Of a stretch of 64,000 nucleotides of DNA, positions 29,374 through 40,200 are shown piece after piece. Made by a program: the position numbers and the translations under genes. Numbering within the stretch: position 1 is the first letter of the stretch; the number at the start of each line of letters is the position of its first letter. The notes under the pieces were generated by a model. That model saw nothing but the letters and a program-made list of their open reading frames with translations. It was not told the DNA's origin and did not search any database. This DNA is from Pseudomonas siliginis (GTDB lineage: Bacteria; Pseudomonadota; Gammaproteobacteria; Pseudomonadales; Pseudomonadaceae): contig NZ_JAHSTW010000006.1 of NCBI RefSeq assembly GCF_019145195.1, positions 248,001 through 312,000 of the forward strand, read 5' to 3'.

Positions 29374-29435
29374 GCCTGCCTGCCCCACCGGTCGAGACAG
29401 AGGGCAGACTTTTCATACCGGTGGGCAAAGCAGGC
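29374..29435 (+). other. Long imperfect inverted repeat upstream of cobG
   Basis: The arms GCCTGCCTGCCCCACCGGT and ACCGGTGGGCAAAGCAGGC can pair over 19 positions with three mismatches, around a 24-base loop. It lies between the islet and cobG. It may be a terminator for the islet, an RNA leader element of cobG or an operator. It does not show the conserved boxes of a cobalamin riboswitch. Confidence 0.55.
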
Positions 29436-29504
29436 ATAATACTGCGCCTTCGCCCGCGAAACACTTCTGCCACACAACCGGTCAGCCCCTTGAACGAACG
29501 CCCG

Positions 29505-30803
29505 ATGTCCACTGCCTTACGCCCCTCGGCCTGCCCGGGGTTGCTGCGTATCGTCCAGGCACTGGACGGCGGTATCTGTCGGATCAAGCTTGATGGCGGT
29601 TCGATCAATGCCGATCAGGCCGATGCGGTGGCCGCTGCCGCCGAAGCGTTTGCGAGCGGTGCGATCGAAGCGACCAATCGCGGCAACCTGCAGATTCGCG
29701 GCATCGGTGCGCAATCCGCAGCGCTGATCGCGCGCTTGCTGGCCGCCGGCCTTGGGCCGAAGAACGCCGCCGGCGACGATGTGCGCAATCTGATGCTCAG
29801 CCCGGCCGCCGGAATCGATCGGCAGATGCGTATCGATACACGCCCGCTCGCCGGGCAAATCCTCGACACGCTGCAATGCCATCCACGTTTCCATGAGTTG
29901 AGCGCCAAGTTCGCCGTGCAACTCGATGGTGGCGAAGCGCTGGTGATGCTCGAACATCCGCATGATCTGTGGCTGTCGGCATTCGAGCGTGACGGCGAAA
30001 TCCTCTGGGCATTCGGTCTGGCCGGTTGCCCGACCGATCGCCCGCTCGGCGCTGTGAGCCTGGACAATGCTCACGCACTGGTGGTCGCCGCGCTGGAGTT
30101 GTTCCTCGACCTGGCCCGGCCAGAGCAAACACGGATGCGCCATCTGCTCGACGAGTTGCCCAGGCTCGCCTTTCTTGAAGCCTTGCGGGAGCGCGTATCG
30201 CTCAAGGCGATCAGCAATTGGCAGCGCCCGACGTCGGCAGACGCGCTGCACATCGGCGCTCATCAGCAAATCACGCAAGGTCGCTGCTACGTCGGCGCGG
30301 TGCCGCCACTGGGCCGACTTGATCCGGCGATGCTGCGTGGCGCGGCACAACTGGCCCGTCAATTTGGCGATGGCACTCTGCGCTTCACGCCGTGGCAGAG
30401 CCTGCTGCTGCCGAACGTGAAGGCCACTGATACCGACAACGTACTTGAGCAGTTACGGGCGTTGGGCCTGTTGACGACCGAGGCCGAACCACTGGCTCGA
30501 CTGATCGCCTGCACCGGCGCCGATGGCTGCGGCAAAGGCCTTGCCGACACTAAACAGGATGCCCGGCAACTGGCACCTTTGCTGCCCGCAGGTCTCAGCG
30601 TGCACCTGTCGGGTTGCTCGCGCTCCTGCGCCGCCGCCCACTGCGCGCCAGCCACGCTGCTGGCCGTTGCTCCCGGTCATTACGACCTCTATTTTCGCGA
30701 TGCAGCACAGCCCGGATTCGGCACGCTGCACGCCTGCAATCTTACTATTGAAGCGGCCGCGACCCTGCTCGACGCCCGCTCCCGGAGCCCCCTTGATGCT
30801 TGA
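29505..30803 (+). CDS. cobG: Precorrin-3B synthase CobG
   Basis: Oxygen-dependent monooxygenase related to sulfite/nitrite reductases; it makes precorrin-3B in aerobic cobalamin synthesis. The start at 29505 (MSTALRPSACPGLLRIVQAL) gives 432 aa; the upstream frame is open to 29421 and the ribosome site is weak. It has the ferredoxin-like half-domain (ATNRGNLQIRGI) and the Fe-S cysteines of the C-terminal half (ACTGADGCGKG and SGCSRSCAAAHCAP). It overlaps cobH by 8 bases. Confidence 0.94.
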   Translation: MSTALRPSACPGLLRIVQALDGGICRIKLDGGSINADQADAVAAAAEAFASGAIEATNRGNLQIRGIGAQSAALIARLLAAGLGPKNAAGDDVRNLMLSPAAGIDRQMRIDTRPLAGQILDTLQCHPRFHELSAKFAVQLDGGEALVMLEHPHDLWLSAFERDGEILWAFGLAGCPTDRPLGAVSLDNAHALVVAALELFLDLARPEQTRMRHLLDELPRLAFLEALRERVSLKAISNWQRPTSADALHIGAHQQITQGRCYVGAVPPLGRLDPAMLRGAAQLARQFGDGTLRFTPWQSLLLPNVKATDTDNVLEQLRALGLLTTEAEPLARLIACTGADGCGKGLADTKQDARQLAPLLPAGLSVHLSGCSRSCAAAHCAPATLLAVAPGHYDLYFRDAAQPGFGTLHACNLTIEAAATLLDARSRSPLDA

Positions 30804-31422
30804 TTACATCCGCGACGGTCAGGAGATCTATCGCAACTCCTTCGCGATCATTCGCCGCGAGGCCAATCTGGCGCGCATTCCCGCCGATCTGGAAAAACTT
30901 GCGGTGCGAGTGATCCACGCCTGCGGCATGGTCGAGGCCGTCGACGGTCTGCAATTCTCCGAGGGCGCGGGCAAGGCCGGGCGCGATGCTCTGGCGGCCG
31001 GTGCGCCGATTCTCTGCGACGCGCGGATGGTCTCCGAAGGCGTGACCCGCACGCGCCTGCCAGCCAATAACAAAGTGATCTGCACTTTGCGCGACGACAG
31101 CGTGCCGGAGCTCGCCCGCGAGTTGGGCAACACCCGCTCGGCCGCCGCGCTGGAGCTGTGGCGCCCGCACCTCGAAGGCAGTGTGGTGGTGATCGGCAAC
31201 GCACCGACCGCGCTGTTCTATTTGCTGGAAATGCTCGACGCCGGCGCGCCAAAACCGGCACTGATCCTCGGCTTCCCCGTGGGTTTTGTCGGCGCTGCCG
31301 AATCGAAAGCGGCGCTGGCCGCCGACAGTCGCGGCGTGCCGTTCGTGATCATGCAAGGCCGGCTGGGCGGCAGTGCCATGGCTGCCGCCGCCGTCAATGC
31401 CCTCGCCACGGAGATTGAATGA
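30796..31422 (+). CDS. cobH: Precorrin-8X methylmutase CobH
   Basis: Moves the C11 methyl group to C12, forming hydrogenobyrinic acid. It is 208 aa from [20 protein letters not shown]. The conserved pieces are [16 protein letters not shown], with the catalytic His, plus [17 protein letters not shown] and [17 protein letters not shown]. The start overlaps the cobG stop by 8 bases and the stop overlaps cobI by 4. Confidence 0.96.
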   Translation: MLDYIRDGQEIYRNSFAIIRREANLARIPADLEKLAVRVIHACGMVEAVDGLQFSEGAGKAGRDALAAGAPILCDARMVSEGVTRTRLPANNKVICTLRDDSVPELARELGNTRSAAALELWRPHLEGSVVVIGNAPTALFYLLEMLDAGAPKPALILGFPVGFVGAAESKAALAADSRGVPFVIMQGRLGGSAMAAAAVNALATEIE

Positions 31423-32153
31423 TGCAGGCCAAAGGACGTCTGATCGGCCTCGGTGTCGGCCCCGGTGATCCGGAACTGATCACCGTCAAAGCCTTGCGCC
31501 TGCTGCGCGGATCGCCGGTGGTCGCGTATTTCGTGGCCAAGGGCAAGAAGGGCAATGCGTTCGGGATCATCGAGGCGCATCTGGTCGAGGCGCAGAATCT
31601 GCTGCCACTGGTGTACCCGGTGACCACCGAGGCGTTGCCGGCGCCGCTGTCGTATGAGCAGGTGATCAGCGATTTCTACGACGAAGCCGCTGTGGCGGTC
31701 GCCGAGCATCTGGATGCCGGCCGCGACGTGGCGGTGATCTGCGAAGGCGACCCGTTCTTCTACGGCTCCTACATGTATTTGCATGATCGTCTCGCCAGCC
31801 GTTACGAGGCCGAAGTCGTGCCCGGGGTGTGCTCGATGCTCGGCGGCGCTTCGGTGCTCGGCGCGCCGCTGGTGTATCGCAATCAGAGCCTGTCGGTGCT
31901 TTCCGGCGTGCTGCCCCACGAAGAACTGAGACGGCGTCTGGCCGATGCCGATGCGGCGGTGATCATGAAACTGGGGCGCAACTTTCCCAAGGTCCGTCAG
32001 GTGCTGGAAGAACTCGGCCTCGCCGAGCGTGCGTTGTATGTCGAGCGCGCGACCATGGCCAATCAGAAGATCGTGCCGATGGATCAGGTCGAGCCGATGT
32101 CCTCGCCGTACTTCTCGCTGATCATCGTCCCGGGCGAACGGTGGCAAGGTTGA
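31419..32153 (+). CDS. cobI: Precorrin-2 C20-methyltransferase CobI
   Basis: SAM-dependent class III tetrapyrrole methyltransferase. It is 244 aa with the family motifs [31 protein letters not shown] and [19 protein letters not shown]. Tandem ATG codons at 31419 and 31422 make the exact start ambiguous by one residue. Its TGA overlaps the ATG of cobJ (TGATG). Confidence 0.96.
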   Translation: MMQAKGRLIGLGVGPGDPELITVKALRLLRGSPVVAYFVAKGKKGNAFGIIEAHLVEAQNLLPLVYPVTTEALPAPLSYEQVISDFYDEAAVAVAEHLDAGRDVAVICEGDPFFYGSYMYLHDRLASRYEAEVVPGVCSMLGGASVLGAPLVYRNQSLSVLSGVLPHEELRRRLADADAAVIMKLGRNFPKVRQVLEELGLAERALYVERATMANQKIVPMDQVEPMSSPYFSLIIVPGERWQG

Positions 32154-33853
32154 TGAGCCAAGCGACTCCCGCCATCGTCATTCTCGGCCAGGGCAGCCTC
32201 GCGACGGCGCGGCGCATTCAGCAGGTCTACCCGGCGGCGCAAATCCATGGCCTTGCCGGACGGGTTGAAGGCGCCGACAGCAGCTATCAGGAATTCGGCG
32301 CGACCCTGCGCGCGTTGTATCAACAGGACACGCCGATCATTGCCCTGTGCGCGGCCGGCATTGTCATTCGCACCTTGGCGCCGCTGTTGCTGGAGAAAGG
32401 CGCCGAACCGGCGGTGCTGGCGGTGGCCGAAGACGGCAGCGCGGTGGTGCCACTGCTCGGCGGCCTCGGCGGGGTCAACGTCATGGCCCGGGAGATCGCG
32501 GCGGCGCTGCAAGTGGCGCCGGCGATCACCACCAGCGGCGAATTGCGCTTTGGCACCTGCCTGCTCAATCCACCGAGCGGCTATGCGCTGGCGGATCTGG
32601 AATCGGGCAAACGCTTCGTTTCCGATCTGCTCGCCGGGCACAGCGTGCGCATCGAAGGCGCGGCGCCATGGCTGGATCAGGCGCAGTTGCCGCAGGATCC
32701 GCAGGCGCAGCGGTCGATTCATGTGAGCAGTGTGCAGCGGGTGGCCAGCGCCGATGAATTGCTGATTTACCCGCGCAGTGTGGCGGTGGCAGTGAGCGCT
32801 GACGTGGCAGATCTGCCGAACGCCATTCGCGCTGCGTTGCAACAGGCCAGCGTCGCCGTGCCGGCACTGGCGTGTCTGGTGGCAGCAGAGGCTGAAATGG
32901 CCTCATCGACTTTGCGCGAGGCTGCGCTCGAGTTGGGCGTGCCACTGCGCTTCGTGGCAGCACAAAGCGATCTTCAGACGTTGGCCCGGGTTGCAGTGCC
33001 TGCGGCGAAGGTGATCAGCGCAGAACATCTGGCGATCGCGATTGCCGAGCAACCGCTGGACGTCGCGCAGATCGGCCGTCCGCGTGGTCGCCTCGCGGTC
33101 ATTGGTCTTGGCCCCGGCGCCGCTGAACTGATGGTGCCAGCGGTGAAAGCCGAACTGGCCCGCGCCACCGATGTGCTGGGCTATGAGACCTACGTGCGCA
33201 TGGCCGGCCCGTTCCGCGACGATCAGGTGCAGCACTGCACCGACAATCGTGAAGAAATGCAGCGTGCCCGCCATGCCTTCAGGCTCGCCGCCGCAGGCCG
33301 CTCGGTGATCGTGGTTTCCTCGGGCGACCCGGGCGTATTCGCCATGGCCGCTGCGGTGCTCGAAGCCCTGCACGAATCGGACGATCCGGAGTGGCACAGC
33401 GTTGATCTGGAAATCCTCCCCGGCGTCTCCGCCTCGCTTGCCACTGCGGCTCAGGCCGGTGCGCCGCTGGGCCACGACTTCTGCGTGATGTCACTGTCGG
33501 ACAACCTCAAGCCCTGGGCGATCATCGAGAAACGTCTGGATCTGGCCGCCGAAGCGGATCTGGCCCTGGCGTTCTACAACCCGATTTCCCGGGCGCGCCC
33601 GTGGCAACTGGGCCGCGCACTGGAGATCGTTGCGCAGCACCGCTCGCCTGAAACACCGGTGGTGCTCGGTCGGGACATCGGCCGGCCGGGGCAGACGCTG
33701 CGCACCACGACCCTGGGCGCATTGACACCGGAACAGGTGGACATGCGCACCATGGTGCTGATCGGTTCTTCGACCACCTGCACCTTCGCCCGTGCCGGAG
33801 GCGGTGAGTGGGTTTACACGCCGCGTTGGTATGGTGAAAAACCGCTGTCCTGA
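32153..33853 (+). CDS. cobJ: CbiG-CobJ fusion: cobalamin hydrolase-like domain plus precorrin-3B C17-methyltransferase
   Basis: A 566-aa fusion. Residues 1-300 are CbiG-like, with the N-terminal part IVILGQGSLATARRIQQV, the middle VLAVAEDGSAVVPLLGG and the C-terminal CobE/CbiG_C part ACLVAAEAEMASSTLREAAL. Residues about 310-555 are the CobJ methyltransferase (LAVIGLGPGAAELMVPAV, VSSGDPGVFAMAAAVLEA, EILPGVSASLATAAQAGAP), which contracts the ring and methylates C17. The start at 32153 overlaps the cobI stop by one base. The fused layout is usual in pseudomonads and makes the pathway a mix of aerobic and anaerobic type components. Confidence 0.94.
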   Translation: MSQATPAIVILGQGSLATARRIQQVYPAAQIHGLAGRVEGADSSYQEFGATLRALYQQDTPIIALCAAGIVIRTLAPLLLEKGAEPAVLAVAEDGSAVVPLLGGLGGVNVMAREIAAALQVAPAITTSGELRFGTCLLNPPSGYALADLESGKRFVSDLLAGHSVRIEGAAPWLDQAQLPQDPQAQRSIHVSSVQRVASADELLIYPRSVAVAVSADVADLPNAIRAALQQASVAVPALACLVAAEAEMASSTLREAALELGVPLRFVAAQSDLQTLARVAVPAAKVISAEHLAIAIAEQPLDVAQIGRPRGRLAVIGLGPGAAELMVPAVKAELARATDVLGYETYVRMAGPFRDDQVQHCTDNREEMQRARHAFRLAAAGRSVIVVSSGDPGVFAMAAAVLEALHESDDPEWHSVDLEILPGVSASLATAAQAGAPLGHDFCVMSLSDNLKPWAIIEKRLDLAAEADLALAFYNPISRARPWQLGRALEIVAQHRSPETPVVLGRDIGRPGQTLRTTTLGALTPEQVDMRTMVLIGSSTTCTFARAGGGEWVYTPRWYGEKPLS

Positions 33854-34221
33854 AAAAACTTCCGCTCATTCAATTTTCAGCCTTGGGAAAGTTTGAGCGG
33901 TTGTAAGTCCGATTGAAGTTTCAATTGTTTTCCACCAGCAATAAACAATGGTCATGCCCCACAGGGCAGGGCCATTTTTTATGCCCATCGGTCGCGCCGG
34001 TCCGCTAATTATTTCGCTGCCGTTACAGCGTAGTGCTCCGGTGTTATCAGATATTGCCGGGGACAAGCTTTGTATTCCTTGTTGTTTGTGTGGCGCGTAT
34101 TCGCCCACTAGGGTGCTGTGTTCATAGCACTTGTCGAGTGTCGTTCAAATCAATCTACCGCTCTGCAGCGGCGCGAAAGTGCGCGCGGTCAACGAGCCAT
34201 TTAATAAACAAGGAGTGTGTA
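33854..34221. other. Intergenic region before the large toxin gene
   Basis: 368 bases without a gene. It contains a probable terminator for the cob operon (33948-33980) and, further right, an AT-richer stretch with a short inverted repeat GTGCT...AGCAC near 34115-34133. A good ribosome site (AAGGAG, 34210-34215) lies 6 bases before the toxin ATG. The frame of the toxin is open across the right half (from 34033), but nothing there looks coding. Confidence 0.6.
33948..33980 (+). terminator. Probable intrinsic terminator of the cobGHIJ operon
   Basis: An interrupted hairpin (ATGG...GCCC/GGGC...CCAT) is followed by six T residues at 33975-33980, about 95 bases after the cobJ stop. Confidence 0.65.
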
Positions 34222-37200
34222 ATGGCTTTGAAAAACGATTATTCGTTCGGGCGAGCGTTCATATCTGCGCAAGAGTATTCCGTACTCTCAAAAGCATTGC
34301 GGGAGCTTTCTGCTACCCCCCAATATCAAGCGCTGAACGACTGTTACCAGCAAGCCGGTCAAACGACGGACCCGGTGTCGTTGCTGAGCCTGGCGAGCTT
34401 GTTTCAAGAGCAACTTGCAGCGCTGTTGAAACGCAAGAAAACCCCTGTTCCGGTGGCTGTCGATGACATTGCGCGCGGGCTGCAAAGTTATCTGGCACGG
34501 CTTTCGACGACTGTGGAAATGTTGTCGGGGCTGACCCGGCCGGTGCCGAAAGTCATCCATTTCGTCTGGGTTGGCGGAAGCGAAGTCGGGGTCAATCAGC
34601 GCGATTACATGAATATCTGGCGCCAGGTGATGGCGGCGGAGGGTTACCGCTTCAACCTTTGGTACGACAGCGATGCGTTGCTGGCTTTCGAGATGAACCG
34701 GGTCATCCTCGACAGTGCCAGGGCTGATGTCATGACGACCGGTGGCTCACAGCTCAACCATGCCGCGCAACTGGCGACGATGATTGAAGACCGCGCACGG
34801 GTGTTGAAACAGCAGATGTTCGACTACCTCAGCCAGCCGAGGTGGAAGGGGCGGACCGATGAAGCGCGCATCGATCTGATGGTGCGTGCTTATGGCAAGG
34901 ACCGCGCGACGCTGCAGGATTTTCGTCAGCGCTGCCTCGACAGCCATCTGGCGATGGTGGGTCCGGATCTGCAATTGCGCGATGTCACTCACGCCTTTGC
35001 CGATGACTTGCTGGCGGACGTCTACCGCCGCGAAGTGTCGATGCGCGGCAACTTCGCTGCGGCGAGCGATGTGGTGCGTTTGCAGGCCGAACTTCGTGAG
35101 GGCGGGCGTTATACCGACATGGATTATCTGCCGCCATTGCTCGACAAGTTGGGCGGTGTCGATATCAGCGATTACAGCCAGACGCAGAAAATCGCAGTTC
35201 TGCAACTTCTGTTGAACAACAATCCGCAGTTGATGCCGGGGCGCGATCCGCAGCATTACCCCGACAGGACCGACAGTCTTTTAGAACAACATAAACAACT
35301 TCTCGAGGATTTTGCTCGCAGCAAACCGGACGTGCTTGAACTGTTCGTGCCGCCACAAACCGTGGAGGCCGGCGAGAACGGCTTTCGCATGGGGCTGCAA
35401 ATCAATGAAGAAATGAACGCTCATTTCATCGCCCAGCCGGGCAGCGGCATGACGATGTCGATCATGCAAGTCATTCGGCTTAATTACGACGTGCTCGCTG
35501 AAGTTGAAAAGCGCATGGCCAACTCGGCATCTGGATGGGCCGACGGTGAGACCCTGACCACGGTCGCGGCGACAGTCATTGAAGAGATGTTGGTCAGGTC
35601 GAACTTCACCAGCTGGAATGAAGCTTATGCCTACCAATTGCTCAAAGCGGTTGTCACCTATTACCAGGATGGCATTCGTAATGACGCGGGGGGTACGGTA
35701 ACGCTCACCGGCCCGGGCGCGGCCCTCGCCGGATTGCATGAATACGTCGAAGCCAATTGCGATCCGTTTTTCACTCGTCAGGTGTTGGCGCAACAGCGTT
35801 TGCGCGAGGGTTATAACGTCAATACCGAAGAAGAGACCATTTCCGGCTGGATCGTCAGGGGCACGGAAAAAGACTGGCTGGAGATGGAACACGCCCGCTG
35901 GGCCGAGGGCAAGCTCAAATCCCGTTATGCCGGACGCTTGTCCGACCTGCTCAGTGATCGAAGCCTGACCTTCGAACGCGGCTGGCCCGTTGTCGAAGGC
36001 AAACAGGTGCTGTTGACCGCGGTGCTGCAGCGCTTGATGGATGATCTGGGCGAGCCGTTCATTCGAGCGATGCGAGACAAGCTGAGCGGGGAGGTTACCT
36101 TCGATCAAGCCGTGGTCATCGACTTCGACACCCGCCAACAGGTGCTGGCGCAAGGGCCTGTCGTGGTGCCGAGTTCCCGTGGCGCGGATTCCGTCAGCCA
36201 TCTCAACGAACTGTTCAGCCGCATCGCCCACGGTACGCTGCCGCTGGAACAACTGAGCCCCGCGATGCGAGTCGTGCTCGGGGGGATTTTCGGCGCGACG
36301 AGCGTGGACGATGGCGGGTTCGCCGATACCTGGCAACAGGTGCGCGACCTGGCCATCGCCACCGACCGCGACGGCACTTTTGCGCGCTACGATGCGATTG
36401 AAAAAGCCGTGCGCCAGCGCCGCTCGGCGGCGTTCGAGAACGGACTGGAACGCGACCTGCCGACGGCCACATCGACGACCCGCGAGCTCAAGGTTCAAGC
36501 CATGTCCGAGCCGCTGACGCTGCGCCAGTGGGGCGAACGTATCGGCCAGATCAAGCGCAGCGCCCGGCAGGAGTTTCGCACGCAGATCCTGCAGCGCAGC
36601 GGACAAGTGCGTGACACCTTTTTCAAGGCTGGCGCGGTGTCGGTCAAGCAGTTGCCGCAGGATCTGTTGCAGCACAACGCAGGCGACCCGGGGCGCCGCT
36701 GTTATCCGCTGGCGCTGCTGATGGGCGCCGCCATTGCCGCCGGCGAGACGGCGGAACGGGCGTTGGTCGGGCATGTCGCCAGCGCCAGCGTGAGTCCCGA
36801 CGAACTTGGCTCGCGGGCGTTGCGCAGTGCGCTGGACGAACTGCGCGCCTTGCCCACCGGCAAGGTTGGCTGCGTTCGCGGCGTGCAACGCCTGGACGGC
36901 ATCATGGCTGCGCTGGACGCTAGCGCCGTGCCTGCGGTGCTGCTGCTCGACACTGGCGACCACGCCCTGCTGCTGGCCAAAGTGCGAACCGGTGAGCACG
37001 CGGCCTATCGCTTCTACGACCCCAACTTTGCTCTCTATGGTTTTGCCGATGGTGCGCAGTTGCAGCGTGGCGTAGAGCGTTATCTGAGCGCGGACGATAA
37101 CGCGCTGGCGAAGCTTTATGGTCTGGGTGAGATGGCCACGGCGCAGTTCACCGTCACTGAGCTGGACACTGCGGCGATCGCCGAACGCAGGCTGTCATCG

Positions 37201-40200
37201 GATCTGCGTGTGGACAGTTTTCTGCACAACGTTGCACTGGCCGATCCGCAGGGAGCCTCGATCTGGCAAAAGCAAGCGCTGGCCCGTACCCGATCTCTTG
37301 GGGAAAACGCTCGGCTGGGCACCAGCCTGGCGCAACTGGACGCACGCTACTGGGCCAGCGAGTTCGAGCAGGCGACCGAGCGCTTGCGCCGTGAGCACAA
37401 GGTGGCGCGTGATTACGTGCCGTTGCTCGATACCCTCGGCAACAACGCCGACGGCGGCCACAGCATTACCCTGATCGATCCGCGCAATGCGCAAAACACC
37501 CTGACGGTGATCACCCGCGATTCGCGCTTTCAGAAACTCAGGCAATACGTCGAACGAGTCGTGCAGGGCGGTGCGGCCAGGCCCGGGCAGACGGCTGATC
37601 ACGACGGGGGCAGCCGGCTGAGTTTTGCCTTTGCGATCCAGACGCTGATCAGTGAAATGCGCCAGCGCGATTACCGCGCTGGCGATACCGTGCCGGCGCT
37701 GACCGTTGCTCTGCAGATCCAGGTGTACGTCAGTTATGCACAGCTGGGCTTTGGTGTCGCCAGCGATGCTGTGCAGATCGTCCAGCTGGTGCGTCAGGTA
37801 GCAGCGGCCGAGCGGGCGTTGCAGCAGGGCTCATTCGCCGCACGCCTGGCAGGACAGGCCGCCACGGGCGTTGGTGTGGCATTTTCCGTGGCCAATATCG
37901 GCTTCGACATCTCCAACCTGACGCAGGCAGAGAATTATGAGCAGCGAGCGCGGTTCTCCACGTCCCTGGCGTTCAACACGGCGGCCCTGAGTCTGGATAT
38001 TGTCGCCCTGGCGGCGGGCGGAACGGTGGGCGCGTTCGCCGCAGCGCTATCCGTGCCGCTACTGGGCGTGGGTATCGGGGTGACCGCGATTGCCAGCAAT
38101 CTCGGGCAGATAATGGACAAGGCTGCGGCCATCGGCGAGCACCTCTCGCAGATTCACGACGCTTATCAGCAGTCTTACGAAAGCGTTGGTGCGGTCTTGC
38201 AGTTCCCCGCTCTGGCCGTGATTACCGAGCTGGATCTGCACAGCAGAAGGGTGGCGTTCGAAGGGCAGAAGTTTTACCCCTGGAAGGGCAGTGCACTGGA
38301 ATTGCCGCAGTACGACGATGATCCTGCCAGGCGGCATGCTGCGATCAATATCCCCATAGCCTTTCAACGGCCTGCTGTCGGCAGCGTCTGGGGGACCTTG
38401 CCCGAGGAGCTGGTGCTGCCCTGTTCACCCATCTGTTACTACGGCTACGAATATCAGCTCGGCAGCGCCGGGACTGCGCCTTTCTCCACGACCCGCTATC
38501 CGCAGTTGCATGACCGCCTGGCATATCAGCTGGAATATGACGCGCTCGGTAACCGGGTGTTTTACCTGTTCAGCACGCCGTTTGCGCCACACCTCCTCTA
38601 CAAGCTGCATCCGGTATTCATGGCCACGACGATCAAGGTGCAGTTGAGCGTAGAGGTCAGCCAACTGGTGGTTCCGGACCTGCCACCAGAGTGGCGCGAG
38701 AAGATTGCCTACCGGATCACCGCACCGCAGGGGCAATACCGCATTCGGTTGGTACCGGGCCTGCTGGCGGTGAATTTCGAGCAAGCGCAGGGCTGGGAAC
38801 GGGTGACGTGGACGGTGCAAGCGTCTTGGGCCCGGGTGGAACAGGTCAGCTTTCGGGAAAAGCCACGGGACAGCATCGACAGCGCACCTGACATGCTGGT
38901 CGATGGCCTGGTGTTGAATCGTTTCGATGGCGCCATCGAACTCGCCGAGGGGCTGTTCCGGATCGACTGGACGGGCCGCAGCCTGCATCTGATCGCCGTT
39001 GTCCTCGACTACGAAAACAACGCTGCGACTCAACTGCGTAGCGCCAACATGACCGCCAGCGGCATCCCGGCGCCGGTGCAGCGCTATTTGCGCGCTCAGG
39101 TCGCAAGCGGACAACTGACCGCAGCCTATTTGCCGTTGCGTAACTTCAGAGTGCCGTTCGATTCGCCGAACCGGCCAGTGGTGACTACCGGCTATTACGA
39201 CACTGCGCGGGATCGGGTGCTGTTCGCACGTAACCTGCCGCAGGAGGTCAACGAGGGCGTGGTTCTGGCAGGCGTCAGCGCCCGCCATGCGTGGTTCTAC
39301 CATCCCGATCATCCATCGCTATGGCGGGTCGATGTGCTGACCGGTACTGTCCAGCATCGCTACCGTCTGAAAAATCCGCGGATGGGATCGACCATCATCG
39401 GCTGCCGACAACAAGCCGATGGAGCGCTGCGGATTGCGCAGAAGCTGACGGCAGAAGCGTTGCATGGCACTACCACCATCGAGTATCGGATCACCGGTCA
39501 GCATGTGGAACTGACGGCTTGCCAGATTGCTTTTGCCGCCGAGGACTATCGGTTCGAGCCGCGTGAAGCGCTTCGACAAACCGATGCCCCGGACAAGGGC
39601 GTCTCGTCAGACATGGCCGCCAGCAGCAGTGATTGGTCTTGTGCTCCGTTCATTGTTGTCGAGGGCTATGCCGGGTCGCAGTTGCGCGACAGGGCTTGGC
39701 TGAACAAGACGACGGGCAAGTGCATTGAGGCCAGGCACGACCTGTCCTGGCCCGAAGACTTGTTGATGCTGATGCCGTCCAGCCCTGAAAACAACGCGGT
39801 GCTGTTCTATAGCCAGCAGGAGCGGACGATCAGCCGCGGCATCGAACCCCGTGTCGGTCATTGGCAGAATGTGGTGATCGAACACGATGTGGTCGAAATC
39901 AACCTGGCGGACCAGCGCTACCTTGCAACCAAGGATGACGGCCGTCTGTTCGAGGTCGATATCGTCGACGTGCCGGCAGCGGCAGCGATCGACGACATGA
40001 TTGTGTTTCAGTACGGGGTACCTTCCCTTGCGCACAGAAGCGATGAGGCATGGCTCGATCAGGCCGATAAACCCTCGATTCTGCGGTTCGTCGGTGTCGG
40101 GCAGCGTTGGCTGCAGCGAAATCCCGATTGGTTGAGCGCATTGCATTCGCTGGCCACGGTCGCAGCGTTGCTGCCGTTGCCGGTCTTCGGTTTACGTGAT

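Noticed and set aside
29349..29504. Cobalamin riboswitch upstream of cobG
   Set aside because: The conserved B12-box and the GGGAA/GAATC-type core elements were not found; only a generic hairpin is present.
34033..34221. Upstream extension of the LifA-like toxin
   Set aside because: A strong AAGGAG site with proper spacing sets the start at 34222, and the extension has Cys-rich, non-coding character.
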